Source: Paramecium sonneborni
Taxonomy: Eukaryota > Ciliophora > Oligohymenophorea > Peniculida > Parameciidae
Direction of reading: 5' to 3'
Length of the DNA stretch: 64,000 nt
Assembly: GCA_905182985.1 (NCBI GenBank)
Contig: CAJJDN010000041.1
Coordinates: 162,059 to 226,058, forward strand
Shown here: piece by piece, positions 54,509-64,000 of the stretch
Position numbering within the stretch: position 1 is the stretch's first letter
Layout of the letters: each line of letters starts with the position of its first letter
Translations under genes and position numbers: made by a program
The notes under the pieces: generated by a model
What the model was told of the DNA's origin: nothing
The model's database searches: none
What the model saw: the letters and a program-made list of their open reading frames with translations, nothing else

Positions 54509-55714
54509 TCAAAAAATGACACAATCTCTATTTTTAATCATCTATTCTTAACAGTTTTAGCAAATGTCAAAATCACAATCCTTACAACATAAAGTTTTAC
54601 TGTATGACATTTCTGATCCATGTTATCCACATACATCACAAACATAAGCGGTAGTTTTTCTGGTTTCCATTTTATGACCAGATGGACAAAATGATGGATA
54701 ACTTTTACCTTTACACATATTTTCTGGGGGTGCACAAATTAAACAATAATAATCTGAACAAGTTTCGCATACATATCGGCAAATTTGATTTTTTTAACAA
54801 TTACTGCAAGTTTATTTGCTAGCCTCAATACCTGGAGTTACCCAAAATCTTAATAGATGTTTTTGTCTACAAATTTTATCTTTACTGACTTCACCTAATT
54901 TTCCACAAGTTCTAAAAATGGGTATCGGTTTTGGTTGCAAATTTTATTTTATAGGTGGTTTTTAATTAATAATGATTGATTAAGATGATTCCTATGGTTT
55001 AATCACTGATAAATTATTGATCTATTATTATTAGCTTTCTAAAACAATTTATGATTATTTAATAATAGAGTTATATATATGAGATTATTCTTCTAACTTT
55101 TTTTCAAGTTCATTTATTTTTATTTATGATGACTATTTCACTTCATTAATATCCAATTATAAAGTTGTAACTAAATTGATAAGGGTTTCAAAACAATTAT
55201 GAATATCTTTTTATTGTTTTAATACTTTTTGTTTACACTATTTACATATTATATGCGTAATAAAATCGCATTTCTCTTGCTAAAATTTAAAAATTTTGAT
55301 ACATGATCATTAAGCTCATCAGCTTATCCTTCCCATTCACATTATTGACAACATTTGACAGGTATAAATTTGCATTGAGATAAATGTTACTAAAGCTAAT
55401 CTAAAATTAATTATTCTTGGCAACCAAATTTAGAGAATTTACAATAGCATTTTACTTTTAAAATTTCTGATCTAATCATTCTATGTGCTTATTTTAATTA
55501 GTAAGGTTCTTAACACTTATTAGGACACCTAATATAATATTAATTATAGATAATACATATTTTATTTTGCTTTCCAATCTAAAGAGCAGGAATTACAAAA
55601 CAAAGTTTCACATTTTTAACATTCAACAGGATTAATTGCAAGCTAATAACATATATTACAAAGATATTCATCCTTAACTTCTTAAGCTATGATGAAATCT
55701 AGCCTTGAAATCAT
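54509..55714 (-). CDS. RING/TRAF-type zinc-finger protein with C-terminal ZZ-like fingers
   Basis: Predicted 384 residues. A RING-like finger near the start (YLCNICYQLAINPVECQKC, ETLFCNSC) is followed by TRAF-type fingers (CPNKCQEPY, CKFSKFGCQEQL, HLSQCKFIPVKC, HQEKCDFITH). A coiled coil comes next (ITTLQLDINEVK..., INELEKKLEE), then Cys-rich fingers (CSNCQKN, YVCETCSDYYCLIC, CPSGHKMETRK, YVCDVCG, CCKDCDFDICQNC) that resemble ZZ or B-box-like ligand spacing. Likely a signalling adaptor or ubiquitin ligase; ligase activity is inferred only. Introns: 55529-55556 and 55280-55302, both GTA...TAG. Confidence 0.8.
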
Positions 55715-55809
55715 TAATATATTTATATATTATTTTCATGAATTATTCTAAAATATATAAAGAATTATTTTATTGGAAACTTTTTATAGACTATTTAATT
55801 ATATTTTAG

Positions 55810-56115
55810 TCATCTTTCATACATTTTACATTAAGTTTCATCAAAAGAATAAATAGTAAACATAGCTCTTTAAATTTGTTAATAGACCACCTTTTTTACA
55901 AAGCAAAAATCTTATACATAGAAATTTTTATATTTTAAGGTATTTTTATAACATTCTTAAAACAATGTATAGACCTTTTGGTCAATCAAAAAATATCTAG
56001 CAATTGATTCTTACATTAGGATTATTGTTTTAGGATCATTTTCTCTTTTTGAGAAAAAGTAAGATTTTTATTACTAATTTTACTACAACTTTTTATTAAT
56101 TTGATTTTTTAACAT
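55810..56115 (-). CDS. small protein of unknown function
   Basis: 101-residue intronless frame between two larger minus-strand genes, about 95 bp upstream of the TRAF-like gene. Gln/Lys-rich N-terminus, then a compact-looking segment (IARYFLIDQKVYTLFQECYK, NFYVQDFCFVKKVVYQQI). Not recognised. Confidence 0.5.
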
Positions 56116-56264
56116 CTAAAAAAAGCACTCCCAAAATTAGTTTTGAGTTTCAGAATGTTAATATTTGATAATTCCTAGACTAGAAAGATAAACTTAAATA
56201 ATTTTTAAGAAATAACATCTTTGTTTTAAATTTTAATAAAATATCTTAAAAATATTAAACCTAC

Positions 56265-57610
56265 TCAGTTTTATTTTAGATATTCATTTTCTTCACTTTA
56301 GTAAAATTAATGCATTTAATTATCAAAATATATCTTAAGTTCATTTCCTAATATTGACCAACTTATTTTTTAGCAAATATTCTACATTAAGTTAAATTTT
56401 ACATTTAATTGTATTTATTATTTCTTTTATAATGTTAAAGGTTTAATAAACTCTGTATTATAATTCAAAGTTAAAATATCTAAATAATTCCCATAGCAAA
56501 TAGCTAATTAAAGTTCTAAGTTAAAAATTTGAGGTGCGAATTTAACGTGTCTTATTTTATCTATACAGTTATATTCAAAGACTTTATCAATAATAGTTTA
56601 TTAATCTGATAAGACATTCCAAATTTTAATAATTGATTAATTATCACTTATTCCCCCAGTTACTATAATTTATTCTTATTCACTTTTTAGCCAATCTAAG
56701 CAAAATAACTGTTAATTATAAGCATTAGTGTTTGTAATTTTATAGTCTTAGCCTTCTATTACTTCTAAATATCCATTATTATATCCTGCTGCTAAAATAA
56801 ATTTATTATCTGCCCATTAAATTATATTAGCTTATGATTAAGTTATTAATATTTATTTTTCTATTTTCCATTAACTAGCTTATTCTTTCCAAATTTTTAT
56901 TAAATTATCTTTACCACAAGTAGCAATCAAATTTTCATATTTTGGACTCAACCATGAAAATGAAATTATTTATCCCTAATGTCTTCATTAATGAAATAAT
57001 ACGCTTAAAATTCCGCTATCAATCTCTTCATTTGCTTGTTATTATTATTTAACAATTCAAAAATTCGAACTGTTCCTTAATTTGTGATTTGAGCGATCTT
57101 TTTCTAATAATAATCCGTATATATTTCAAACTAATATTTTTTGATATTAATATACCTCTGGATCAAAAGAAAAGTCAGAAACTTAATAGATCAATTTACT
57201 CTTTTACAAGTTTTCTTAATTTGAACTACACAACATAAAATTTTAATTAAAACTTTTTTAATTAGAAATTCTAAATACAAAATATTTATCATTTTTTTAG
57301 TTCAATTACTTTACAACTTAACATTATCTTCCAATCTCTATAATTTTCTTCTTTAAACAAGTGGATTAAATACTTTAAATTTAATTAAACTATTTACTTG
57401 GTTATCTCAGCTTTGGAACCTTTACTTCCTTTTCTAAAGTGCTATCATAAATGAATATTTCTTCTTAACTTTCTAGAGTAATCTATTGTTCTTTAAATTA
57501 AATTTGTTATTACATTATTATACTAAATCATAAATTTGTTATTTGAGTATTATCTCCAAATTAGCAATTTATACAATATGCTTTTTTTGTTTCATAGCTT
57601 AACAACCCAT
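56265..57610 (-). CDS. WD40-repeat protein with an MGC lipid-anchor start
   Basis: WD-type repeats can be read in the second half: ISFSWLSPKYENLIATCGKD and NLIKIWKE; IQWADNKFILAAGYNNG; LFCLDWLKSEQEQIIVTGG and IIKIWNV; and a last blade ending ISWSILGNELKIYFD. The N-terminus MGCQAMKQKK is a good myristoylation signal with a Cys for palmitoylation. It precedes a coiled coil (IANLEIILKQQIYDLVQQQ). Introns used: a 23-nt one ending AAG near 57,477-57,499, and two TAG-ending ones near 57,130-57,160 and 56,955-56,985. One frame change near 57,060 is unresolved. Membrane-attached WD40 scaffolds of this type seem common in ciliates; the function is unknown. Confidence 0.65.
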
Positions 57611-58328
57611 TTTACAATTTAATATAAAAATTACTTTAATTTTGATTAATACAATAAAAAAATACTTATTTATTATCTGTTATAAAAGAAAAATTAATCT
57701 TTTAAATATAATATCTTTTCATAAACCTTTAATTTATGTTGTCTGAAATTATTTCTACTGATATATTATGATAAAGAGATTAAGAAAATACATTCATTCA
57801 AAAAATGTTAAATTAAAAACGTATAATTCTAATTTTAATTATGGTAAACTCATAATCTGAATTATTGATTGAAAAAGGCTATTTCTTTTTTAATTCATGA
57901 TTATTTGGGGTAACTTTAAAAATCAATCAAATTAGCCGATCTTGTTGTTTTTTTATATATGTTGAAAAAAATTATATTTTGAAATATAACTCGATAGATA
58001 CTTACAAACTTTTTATCTTTTGCTTTTTAACTAAAATTTCATTTAAAATTTTTTCAGTAACAGTTATAAAATAAACTTGATGACTTAATCACATATTTTA
58101 TTATAAAATACATTAAAGTAATAAAATAATTTTTTAATTATGAATCGAAAAGAAAGTATAATTCATAATTTTTTAGTATTAATTTTTAATATAAATATAT
58201 AAAATAATATCCTATTATATTTGAAAAATTTTTAGATAAAAAAATGAAAATTACCTAGTCAACAGTCAACATATTATATAATTATTTATATTTTGTAGTA
58301 AATTTTATTCATTTAATCAAGTTTAAAA
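57611..58328. other. intergenic AT-rich region
   Basis: About 700 bases with no supported gene. From 58218 it is part of the false duplicate. A few 30-residue frames were judged chance. Confidence 0.45.
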
Positions 58329-59322
58329 TCAGTTGTTTTCATTTTCAATTAATAATAACTTTGGAAAAGATTGATGAGAATTTTCATTTTTATTTCTGCA
58401 AGATGTAATAAACAATTACTTTTATTATTATTCATTATGAAAGCTTTAATCGGTTTTAATTCCTTTTTTAAAATTAATTTAAGAATGAAGACTTTGTAAA
58501 TGACGACTTGTTAAGGAATTATTGTTTTTGTAGCTTGGTTTTATGGATTTTTAAATTTTTTTAAGTAACATTTGTTTTTTTTTTAAAGAATCATTTACTG
58601 GTGATTGGTTCATTGATAATAATTTTCTGCTTGATGGAGATAATGAAGATCCATCATTTATGTATTATAAATGTTAAAAATTAATTAAATTTTCTAGGTT
58701 TTATTCTGATTAATTAAATTTGGATTATGATTTGGATAAGTTTAATTTAAAATTTTTAATTTCATTAGAGAGACTCAATCCTAATTTGGATTTAAAATTT
58801 TTATTCTGAAGATTTTTATTATTAATATAATAAAGTCTTTCTTATTTTTCTTAGATTTTAGATTGTAATTCTGAATTTGTCATAAAATAATCTTATGGAG
58901 ATTTATCTTTGTATTTGTATAAGAAAGCTTCTTAATTTCTTTTTACACTTTAGGAAAGAGTTAATAATTTTTTATTATCAGATCTTAAAACTTTGGATTA
59001 ACCAAGGTATCTTTTTTATAAATCTAAATACTCATAAAATGATTTTGATTTAACTTAATTTTAATTAATTTTTATGATTTATTATTAATATCTTTAAATA
59101 CTTTGCAAAACTTACTATTTTCTTAAAGAGATATATTAATTATTTTGATCTTAAATTTCTTTTAAGAGATTTATAATATCTGGAAACATTTTCCTAATTT
59201 TTCTAAATACTTCTGCTTCCATAGAATAGGCAATAGTATTATCAATGCATTGGCAATTATGTTTTCGTTGAGATAATTCTTCTATAAGTTCTTCTTAACC
59301 TACAATACCACCATCTGTTATT
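58218..59322. repeat. false duplicate, copy 1 (cyclic-nucleotide-binding gene)
   Basis: 1,105 bases that read the same as 59324-60428, ending at the N at 59323. It carries the last part of the cyclic-nucleotide-binding gene (58329-59322, minus). Confidence 0.9.
58329..59322 (-). pseudogene. artefactual 3' fragment of the cyclic-nucleotide-binding gene
   Basis: Same sequence as the 3' part of the complete gene at 59435-61363, cut by the N. Not a separate gene. Confidence 0.85.
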
Positions 59323-59323
59323 N
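59323..59323. other. assembly gap (single N)
   Basis: Joins two contig ends overlapping by 1,105 bases. Confidence 0.95.
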
Positions 59324-60428
59324 TATTTGAAAAATTTTTAGATAAAAAAATGAAAATTACCTAGTCAACAGTCAACATATTATATAATTATTTATATTTT
59401 GTAGTAAATTTTATTCATTTAATCAAGTTTAAAATCAGTTGTTTTCATTTTCAATTAATAATAACTTTGGAAAAGATTGATGAGAATTTTCATTTTTATT
59501 TCTGCAAGATGTAATAAACAATTACTTTTATTATTATTCATTATGAAAGCTTTAATCGGTTTTAATTCCTTTTTTAAAATTAATTTAAGAATGAAGACTT
59601 TGTAAATGACGACTTGTTAAGGAATTATTGTTTTTGTAGCTTGGTTTTATGGATTTTTAAATTTTTTTAAGTAACATTTGTTTTTTTTTTAAAGAATCAT
59701 TTACTGGTGATTGGTTCATTGATAATAATTTTCTGCTTGATGGAGATAATGAAGATCCATCATTTATGTATTATAAATGTTAAAAATTAATTAAATTTTC
59801 TAGGTTTTATTCTGATTAATTAAATTTGGATTATGATTTGGATAAGTTTAATTTAAAATTTTTAATTTCATTAGAGAGACTCAATCCTAATTTGGATTTA
59901 AAATTTTTATTCTGAAGATTTTTATTATTAATATAATAAAGTCTTTCTTATTTTTCTTAGATTTTAGATTGTAATTCTGAATTTGTCATAAAATAATCTT
60001 ATGGAGATTTATCTTTGTATTTGTATAAGAAAGCTTCTTAATTTCTTTTTACACTTTAGGAAAGAGTTAATAATTTTTTATTATCAGATCTTAAAACTTT
60101 GGATTAACCAAGGTATCTTTTTTATAAATCTAAATACTCATAAAATGATTTTGATTTAACTTAATTTTAATTAATTTTTATGATTTATTATTAATATCTT
60201 TAAATACTTTGCAAAACTTACTATTTTCTTAAAGAGATATATTAATTATTTTGATCTTAAATTTCTTTTAAGAGATTTATAATATCTGGAAACATTTTCC
60301 TAATTTTTCTAAATACTTCTGCTTCCATAGAATAGGCAATAGTATTATCAATGCATTGGCAATTATGTTTTCGTTGAGATAATTCTTCTATAAGTTCTTC
60401 TTAACCTACAATACCACCATCTGTTATT
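59324..60428. repeat. false duplicate, copy 2 (cyclic-nucleotide-binding gene)
   Basis: Direct copy of 58218-59322, continuing without a break into the 5' part of the gene. Confidence 0.9.
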
Positions 60429-61363
60429 TAACTTAACTAATGATAAGTATAAAATAATTACAACAATTTTTTTTAACACAATATTAAATGTATTATGAGA
60501 AACACTTTTATTTTAAATAACTTTTTAATCTTCAATATTCATATATATGTCAACTCTTCCACTTATAATAATAAAAAGATATTGAGGTTCATCTCCTTTT
60601 TGCCAAAGAATAGATTATGAAGCAAATTTGATAGGTCTTAAATTCTATACAAATTTTGTAATACTAAAAGGTTATATTCCAGGTAAAATTTTAGTGTATA
60701 AATCTAGAGTCTTATTTTATTCTTAAATAGCCTTATCACACATCATTTTATATTAAGTACGGTTAATTGATATACAATGTAAATTATGTGATATTGCTAT
60801 CAAACTAGCTGTTCTTGGTTGATCAGAATTTAAAGCTACATCTCCAAAACATTATCCAGAGATATATTAAAAGACCTATTTATTTAATAATTATAATTTA
60901 CTTTATGAAATAAAAATACACCATCTTAATAGTAAAAAGGATTTTCTTTATTTTCATATAATACATCATCTATAAAAAGCATTCTCTTGCTTTTTTTCAT
61001 ATTAAATTAAATTAATTCTTCTTCAATTTATTCTTTTGATTTAGGAATATAAACTCCAGCCTAACCCTTCAATATGATGTACATCTTATCACCAAATTCT
61101 CCATAATTGAAAATTATCTATCCAGAACAAAATTACTCATATTATGCATATTTTGCTGCTTGTGTGACAAAATCATGAAGCTGAGTTCCTTCAGGACAAC
61201 TATTTTTAAAAAATTATATCTGAAGCAAAGAGTCTACCAATCCATTATTTTAAGATGTTCGATTAATGAAATATTCAAGAACTGGTGCTAATAATTCTTC
61301 ATTTTGCTATTGTAATTTTAGTAGTTGCTCTGTCTATTTCAACTTATGATTGGTTTATTTCAT
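59435..61363 (-). CDS. protein with two cyclic-nucleotide-binding-like domains
   Basis: Predicted 625 residues. The first domain shows IFNYGEFGDKMYIILKGQAGVYIP and the phosphate-binding cassette CFGDVALNSDQPRTASLIA, with the Arg-Thr-Ala that holds the cyclic phosphate; Asp replaces the usual Glu after FG. The second domain starts ILWQKGDEPQYLFIIISGRVDIYM but its cassette (ITDGGIVGQEEL) is degenerate, so it may not bind ligand. A coiled coil and a long Ser/Asn-rich tail follow (INDGSSLSPSSRKLL). No kinase or channel domain. Introns: 60876-60901 and 60437-60461. It could be a regulatory subunit or a cAMP/cGMP sensor. Confidence 0.8.
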
Positions 61364-61532
61364 AAATAAATATAAAATTAATTGTATTTATTTATATTTT
61401 AATATCTTTATAAATTATCTCAAAGTTCATTACTGAAGGATATAAAATTTTACTATTAATTTTAATAGTAACATACTATAGAATAAAAATTATTGATCTT
61501 TTATTATGTACTTTTTAATAGAAAGTTGATTA

Positions 61533-62640
61533 ATGAAATTAATTGTACTAATAAGAGAAATTGGAGCAGGAAAAACTACTTTTTTTAAAAAAATTACACA
61601 TGCTAATGAGAATAATAGACATGGAGGAGATTCAGTTACCCTAAATGTATTTTAAAAAGGGATTTGTTTATGGCAGTTTTAAAGTTAGTGATACTCTTCC
61701 TGGTTTAGGAGTTCTGAACTTAAAAACATTCTATTGTGGGGCACTTTTGATTACTTTATCTGAAGGTGCAATTAATAGGATTATGATTGTTTTTAGATTT
61801 GATAGAAATTATATTACAAAAAGAAAGATATTAGATTAAATCAAATTATTTTAGATATATAAAACAATACTCACTATTTTATTTCGATTTATCCACTAAT
61901 TCTAAATAAGATAAATAGGATATTCTTAAGTTTTTCCTTAATTTAATATAATTTCTATCCTTTTTGTTGGAATGAATGATAGTGCAGATAAAATTTGAAA
62001 AAATATTATTTAATAGTAGTTCGTAAGAAGTAAAGTTACTGCCATTGAATATTTTACTCATTTTAAAATTTCTTGAAAATTTAGAATTAACTGACAAAGA
62101 ATGTCTAAGTTATCAATGAAGTGACATATAAAATTAAAATAACTTAGAAGAAATTAATTAAAACAGAAAAGCTATAAAGAACCTACTAATTTCATTTCAA
62201 CAAATAAAATCTTAGGAAATTATTTTTTTGGCTAAGAATATGACTTCAGAAATATAAGAATTAAAAAAAACAATTCTCTTAATAAAACTGAAATTTCCCT
62301 TGAGAATTTCTAAATTCAATTATATTGACTTAAAGGATCTATAAATTGAGGTTTGAAAAATAAATGAAAAGATTTCAAAAAGTAATTATAACAACAAAAT
62401 CAAGAAACAGATTTGAAAATTTCTGATAAATAAATTATATAAATTAGCGTTTAAAATAATGAAGAATCGAAAAATGGCTTAGAAAATAAGAAACTGTAAG
62501 ATAAAAAGAAAGATTTATCAAAAAAAAAACAAGCAGATAATTAAAATAAATACTTTGAAAAGCGCATATAAAATATTTTATTGATAAAAGATGAAATTGA
62601 AATATAAGGATTTAAGATATTAATATGATAAGAATTTTAT
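61533..62640 (+). pseudogene. broken AIG1/GIMAP-like GTPase gene
   Basis: Starts MKLIVLIREIGAGKTTFFKK: a P-loop like that of AIG1/GIMAP GTPases, but with Arg where the first Gly should be. The next block (GGDSVT) is followed by a frame change into KGFVYGSFKVSDT. The G3 box there reads DTLPGLG, with an extra residue compared with DxxG of DTPG(F/L)G. Later parts (ILFVGMNDSADKI and coiled-coil remnants) lie in other frames with TGA stops. Two or more frameshifts plus a damaged P-loop indicate a decaying gene. Paramecium carries large families of such GTPases, so functional relatives are likely elsewhere. Confidence 0.55.
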
Positions 62641-62980
62641 AGATAGAAATTTAAAATGAGCTAGCTTTTAACACTATTAAAATCTTGAACGATATCATTT
62701 TGTCGAATTACAAATAAAAAAAAGAGTTAAGGAGATATCGATTAACAGAATTATTAATTTTGTATGAGATTTAAAATATATTAAAAAGAAGCAAAATAAT
62801 ATTTTATTATTTATTTTTGAAGCAAAAATTAAATTTCTGTAAATAAAATTTAAAATAGTCTAGAAAGATATTTTACATATTATATGGCAACTTTAATATT
62901 TCTAAAAAATGTGATATTTTTACTATAAAATTAGATATTTTCTTGATTAATTATCATTAAAGTATTAATATTTATATTTG
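62641..62980. other. gene-free AT-rich region
   Basis: No supported frame; it probably includes the last remnants of the decayed GTPase gene. Confidence 0.4.
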
Positions 62981-63193
62981 ATGAGAGAAGGACAAAGACT
63001 TAATTAATCATTTTCTTATTGTCGATCAAGTCCAGATAAGAAAGGTTCAAGACATAGCAAAATAATTTCAGATGATTATCGAAAGTTTCTTGCTACTTAT
63101 TAATAGTTGTCTATGTTAGGTAGTTAATATAAATATTCACACAATACTCTTATGCCTTATATAAACTTTTAAATATATGGCTAGAAGATCTGA
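62981..63193 (+). CDS. small basic protein, doubtful
   Basis: 70-residue frame (MREGQRLNQSFSYCRSSPDKK...). Its 3' end overlaps the start of the next gene by 17 bases in another frame, which is unusual. It may be a short gene with an undetected intron or a 5' exon of the next gene. Confidence 0.3.
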
Positions 63194-64000
63194 TGAATTA
63201 AACTAAAAATGGAAATTGAAAATGTGGATTCCAGATACAATCATATTAAATGATGTTGATTTAAGTGCAATATGGTTATATAGCAGTGTAGATGGTTATG
63301 TTTATAGAAGTGATTCATTTACATCTAGAAATGCAGCATAAAAATTTATCGAAGGTAGTAATGATCCAGATGAATTAATTGCAGTTGTAAAGAAACCACA
63401 ATACAAAGATATGGAATTGATAGGAAATGATGCAAAACCAATTTTAATGAAGAATATATAGATAGTATTTTCTAATTGTATGAGTGTGAAATAAGAAGTC
63501 ACTTGTTTATAAAAATATATAAAATGTTAAGGTTCTATGGCATATATATGTAGAACTATTTGGAAAAAGAATGGATAAACTATAGCTTGGGTTATTACTA
63601 ATAAACTAACATTTTAAGATGAAGGTGATTATGCTTAAAGATGTCTTGCAAGTGCAAGTAAATTTAAATAAACTAATATCATTTAATGTAAAGGTGGTTG
63701 TTTCATTGAAGAAACTCTTCCTTATATATAAAATCTATTACTTTATTGTAGATAGAGTATGAATGTTGAACTTGATGAATTAGGTTGTGATTTTACAAAG
63801 GGAATAGATAATAAATGGTATTTACTTAATGTTCGAGGTTTCAAATTAACTAATCCTACACAATAAATTTTTACTAGACATATTACTCATGATGAATAAA
63901 TACCTACAGATTATCAAAGAAAATAAGTTTCACATTAATATCAATAATATAATTTTACAAAAACCCTGGTTTGCAAATTTTGTGAGCTTATTTTTCCAGC
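63177..64000 (+). CDS. unrecognised protein, 5' part; runs off the window
   Basis: Open frame of 274 codons without introns, cut by the window end. It starts MARRSDELNQKWKLKMWIPD. Segments such as GYVYRSDSFTSRNAAQKFIE, YICRTIWKKNGQTIAWVIT and GIDNKWYLLNVRGFKL look like a folded domain. The last visible residues, CKFCELIFP, suggest the start of a zinc-binding site. No family recognised. Confidence 0.65.

Noticed and set aside
58543..59148. Open plus-strand frame (MDFQIFL...) through the duplicated region
   Set aside because: The minus strand in the same place continues the cyclic-nucleotide-binding protein without introns and has far more protein-like sequence (INDGSSLSPSSRKLL), so the plus frame is a shadow.

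Overview
The window reads as ciliate macronuclear DNA and most likely comes from Paramecium. Long reading frames appear only when TAA and TAG are read as glutamine and TGA is the sole stop (genetic code 6). Genes are closely packed on both strands, separated by about 12 bp to a few hundred bp of very AT-rich DNA. Introns are tiny (about 20-35 nt) and start with GTA. One gene (20134-24825) encodes a cysteine-rich GPI-anchored protein of the Paramecium surface-antigen type. Under the standard code the genes break into short pieces, so most 60-100 residue ORFs in a standard translation are shadows. Exon structures below were worked out by eye; where the spliced length is a whole number of codons, the entry gives the protein length.

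Layout: 0.5-3.5 kb, a Tat-SF1/Cus2-like splicing factor and a Gln-rich protein. 3.6-12.9 kb (minus), a peroxisomal processing protease of the TYSND1/Deg15 type, a VPS13-like lipid-transfer protein and a coiled-coil protein. 13.0-15.2 kb, an ankyrin-repeat protein and a PP1 catalytic subunit. 15.3-17.3 kb (minus), thioredoxin reductase and a small membrane protein. 17.4-24.8 kb, a type I membrane protein, an aquaporin and the surface-antigen-like gene. 24.9-28.5 kb (minus), a tubulin-tyrosine-ligase-like enzyme. 28.9-33.9 kb, a small Cys-containing protein, a FYVE/TBC-like coiled-coil protein (minus) and a KH/RS RNA-binding protein. 34.5-36.9 kb, a mitochondrial carrier and a small MGC-start protein. 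37.0-39.0 kb, decayed coding sequence. 39.1-43.5 kb, ATP12, a dual-specificity phosphatase (minus), a Cys-rich small protein (minus), a nucleoplasmin/HD2-like protein and a two-TM receptor-like protein. 43.6-48.7 kb, Tudor-SN, a Gln-rich protein and a legumain-type protease. 48.8-55.7 kb, a RhoGEF-PH-FERM protein, a PH-domain Ser/Thr kinase (minus) and a RING/TRAF-type zinc-finger protein (minus). 55.8-64.0 kb, a small protein (minus), a WD40 protein (minus), a cyclic-nucleotide-binding protein (minus), a broken AIG1/GIMAP-like GTPase and a gene cut by the window end.

Three single-N positions (26604, 35425, 59323) each sit between two copies, about 1.1-1.2 kb long and matching by inspection, of the same sequence. 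These are unmerged overlapping contig ends. They falsely duplicate parts of the TTLL, carrier and cyclic-nucleotide-binding genes.

The genes are mostly housekeeping and signalling functions of a ciliated cell (tubulin modification, membrane contact, phosphorylation, RNA handling, mitochondria, surface coat). I found no operon, CRISPR array, mobile element, rRNA or tRNA, and no clearly new multi-gene system. The points most worth following are the frequent AAG-ending micro-introns, the RhoGEF-FERM domain order, the thioredoxin reductase without its C-terminal redox tail, and divergent start codons only 12 and 20 bp apart.
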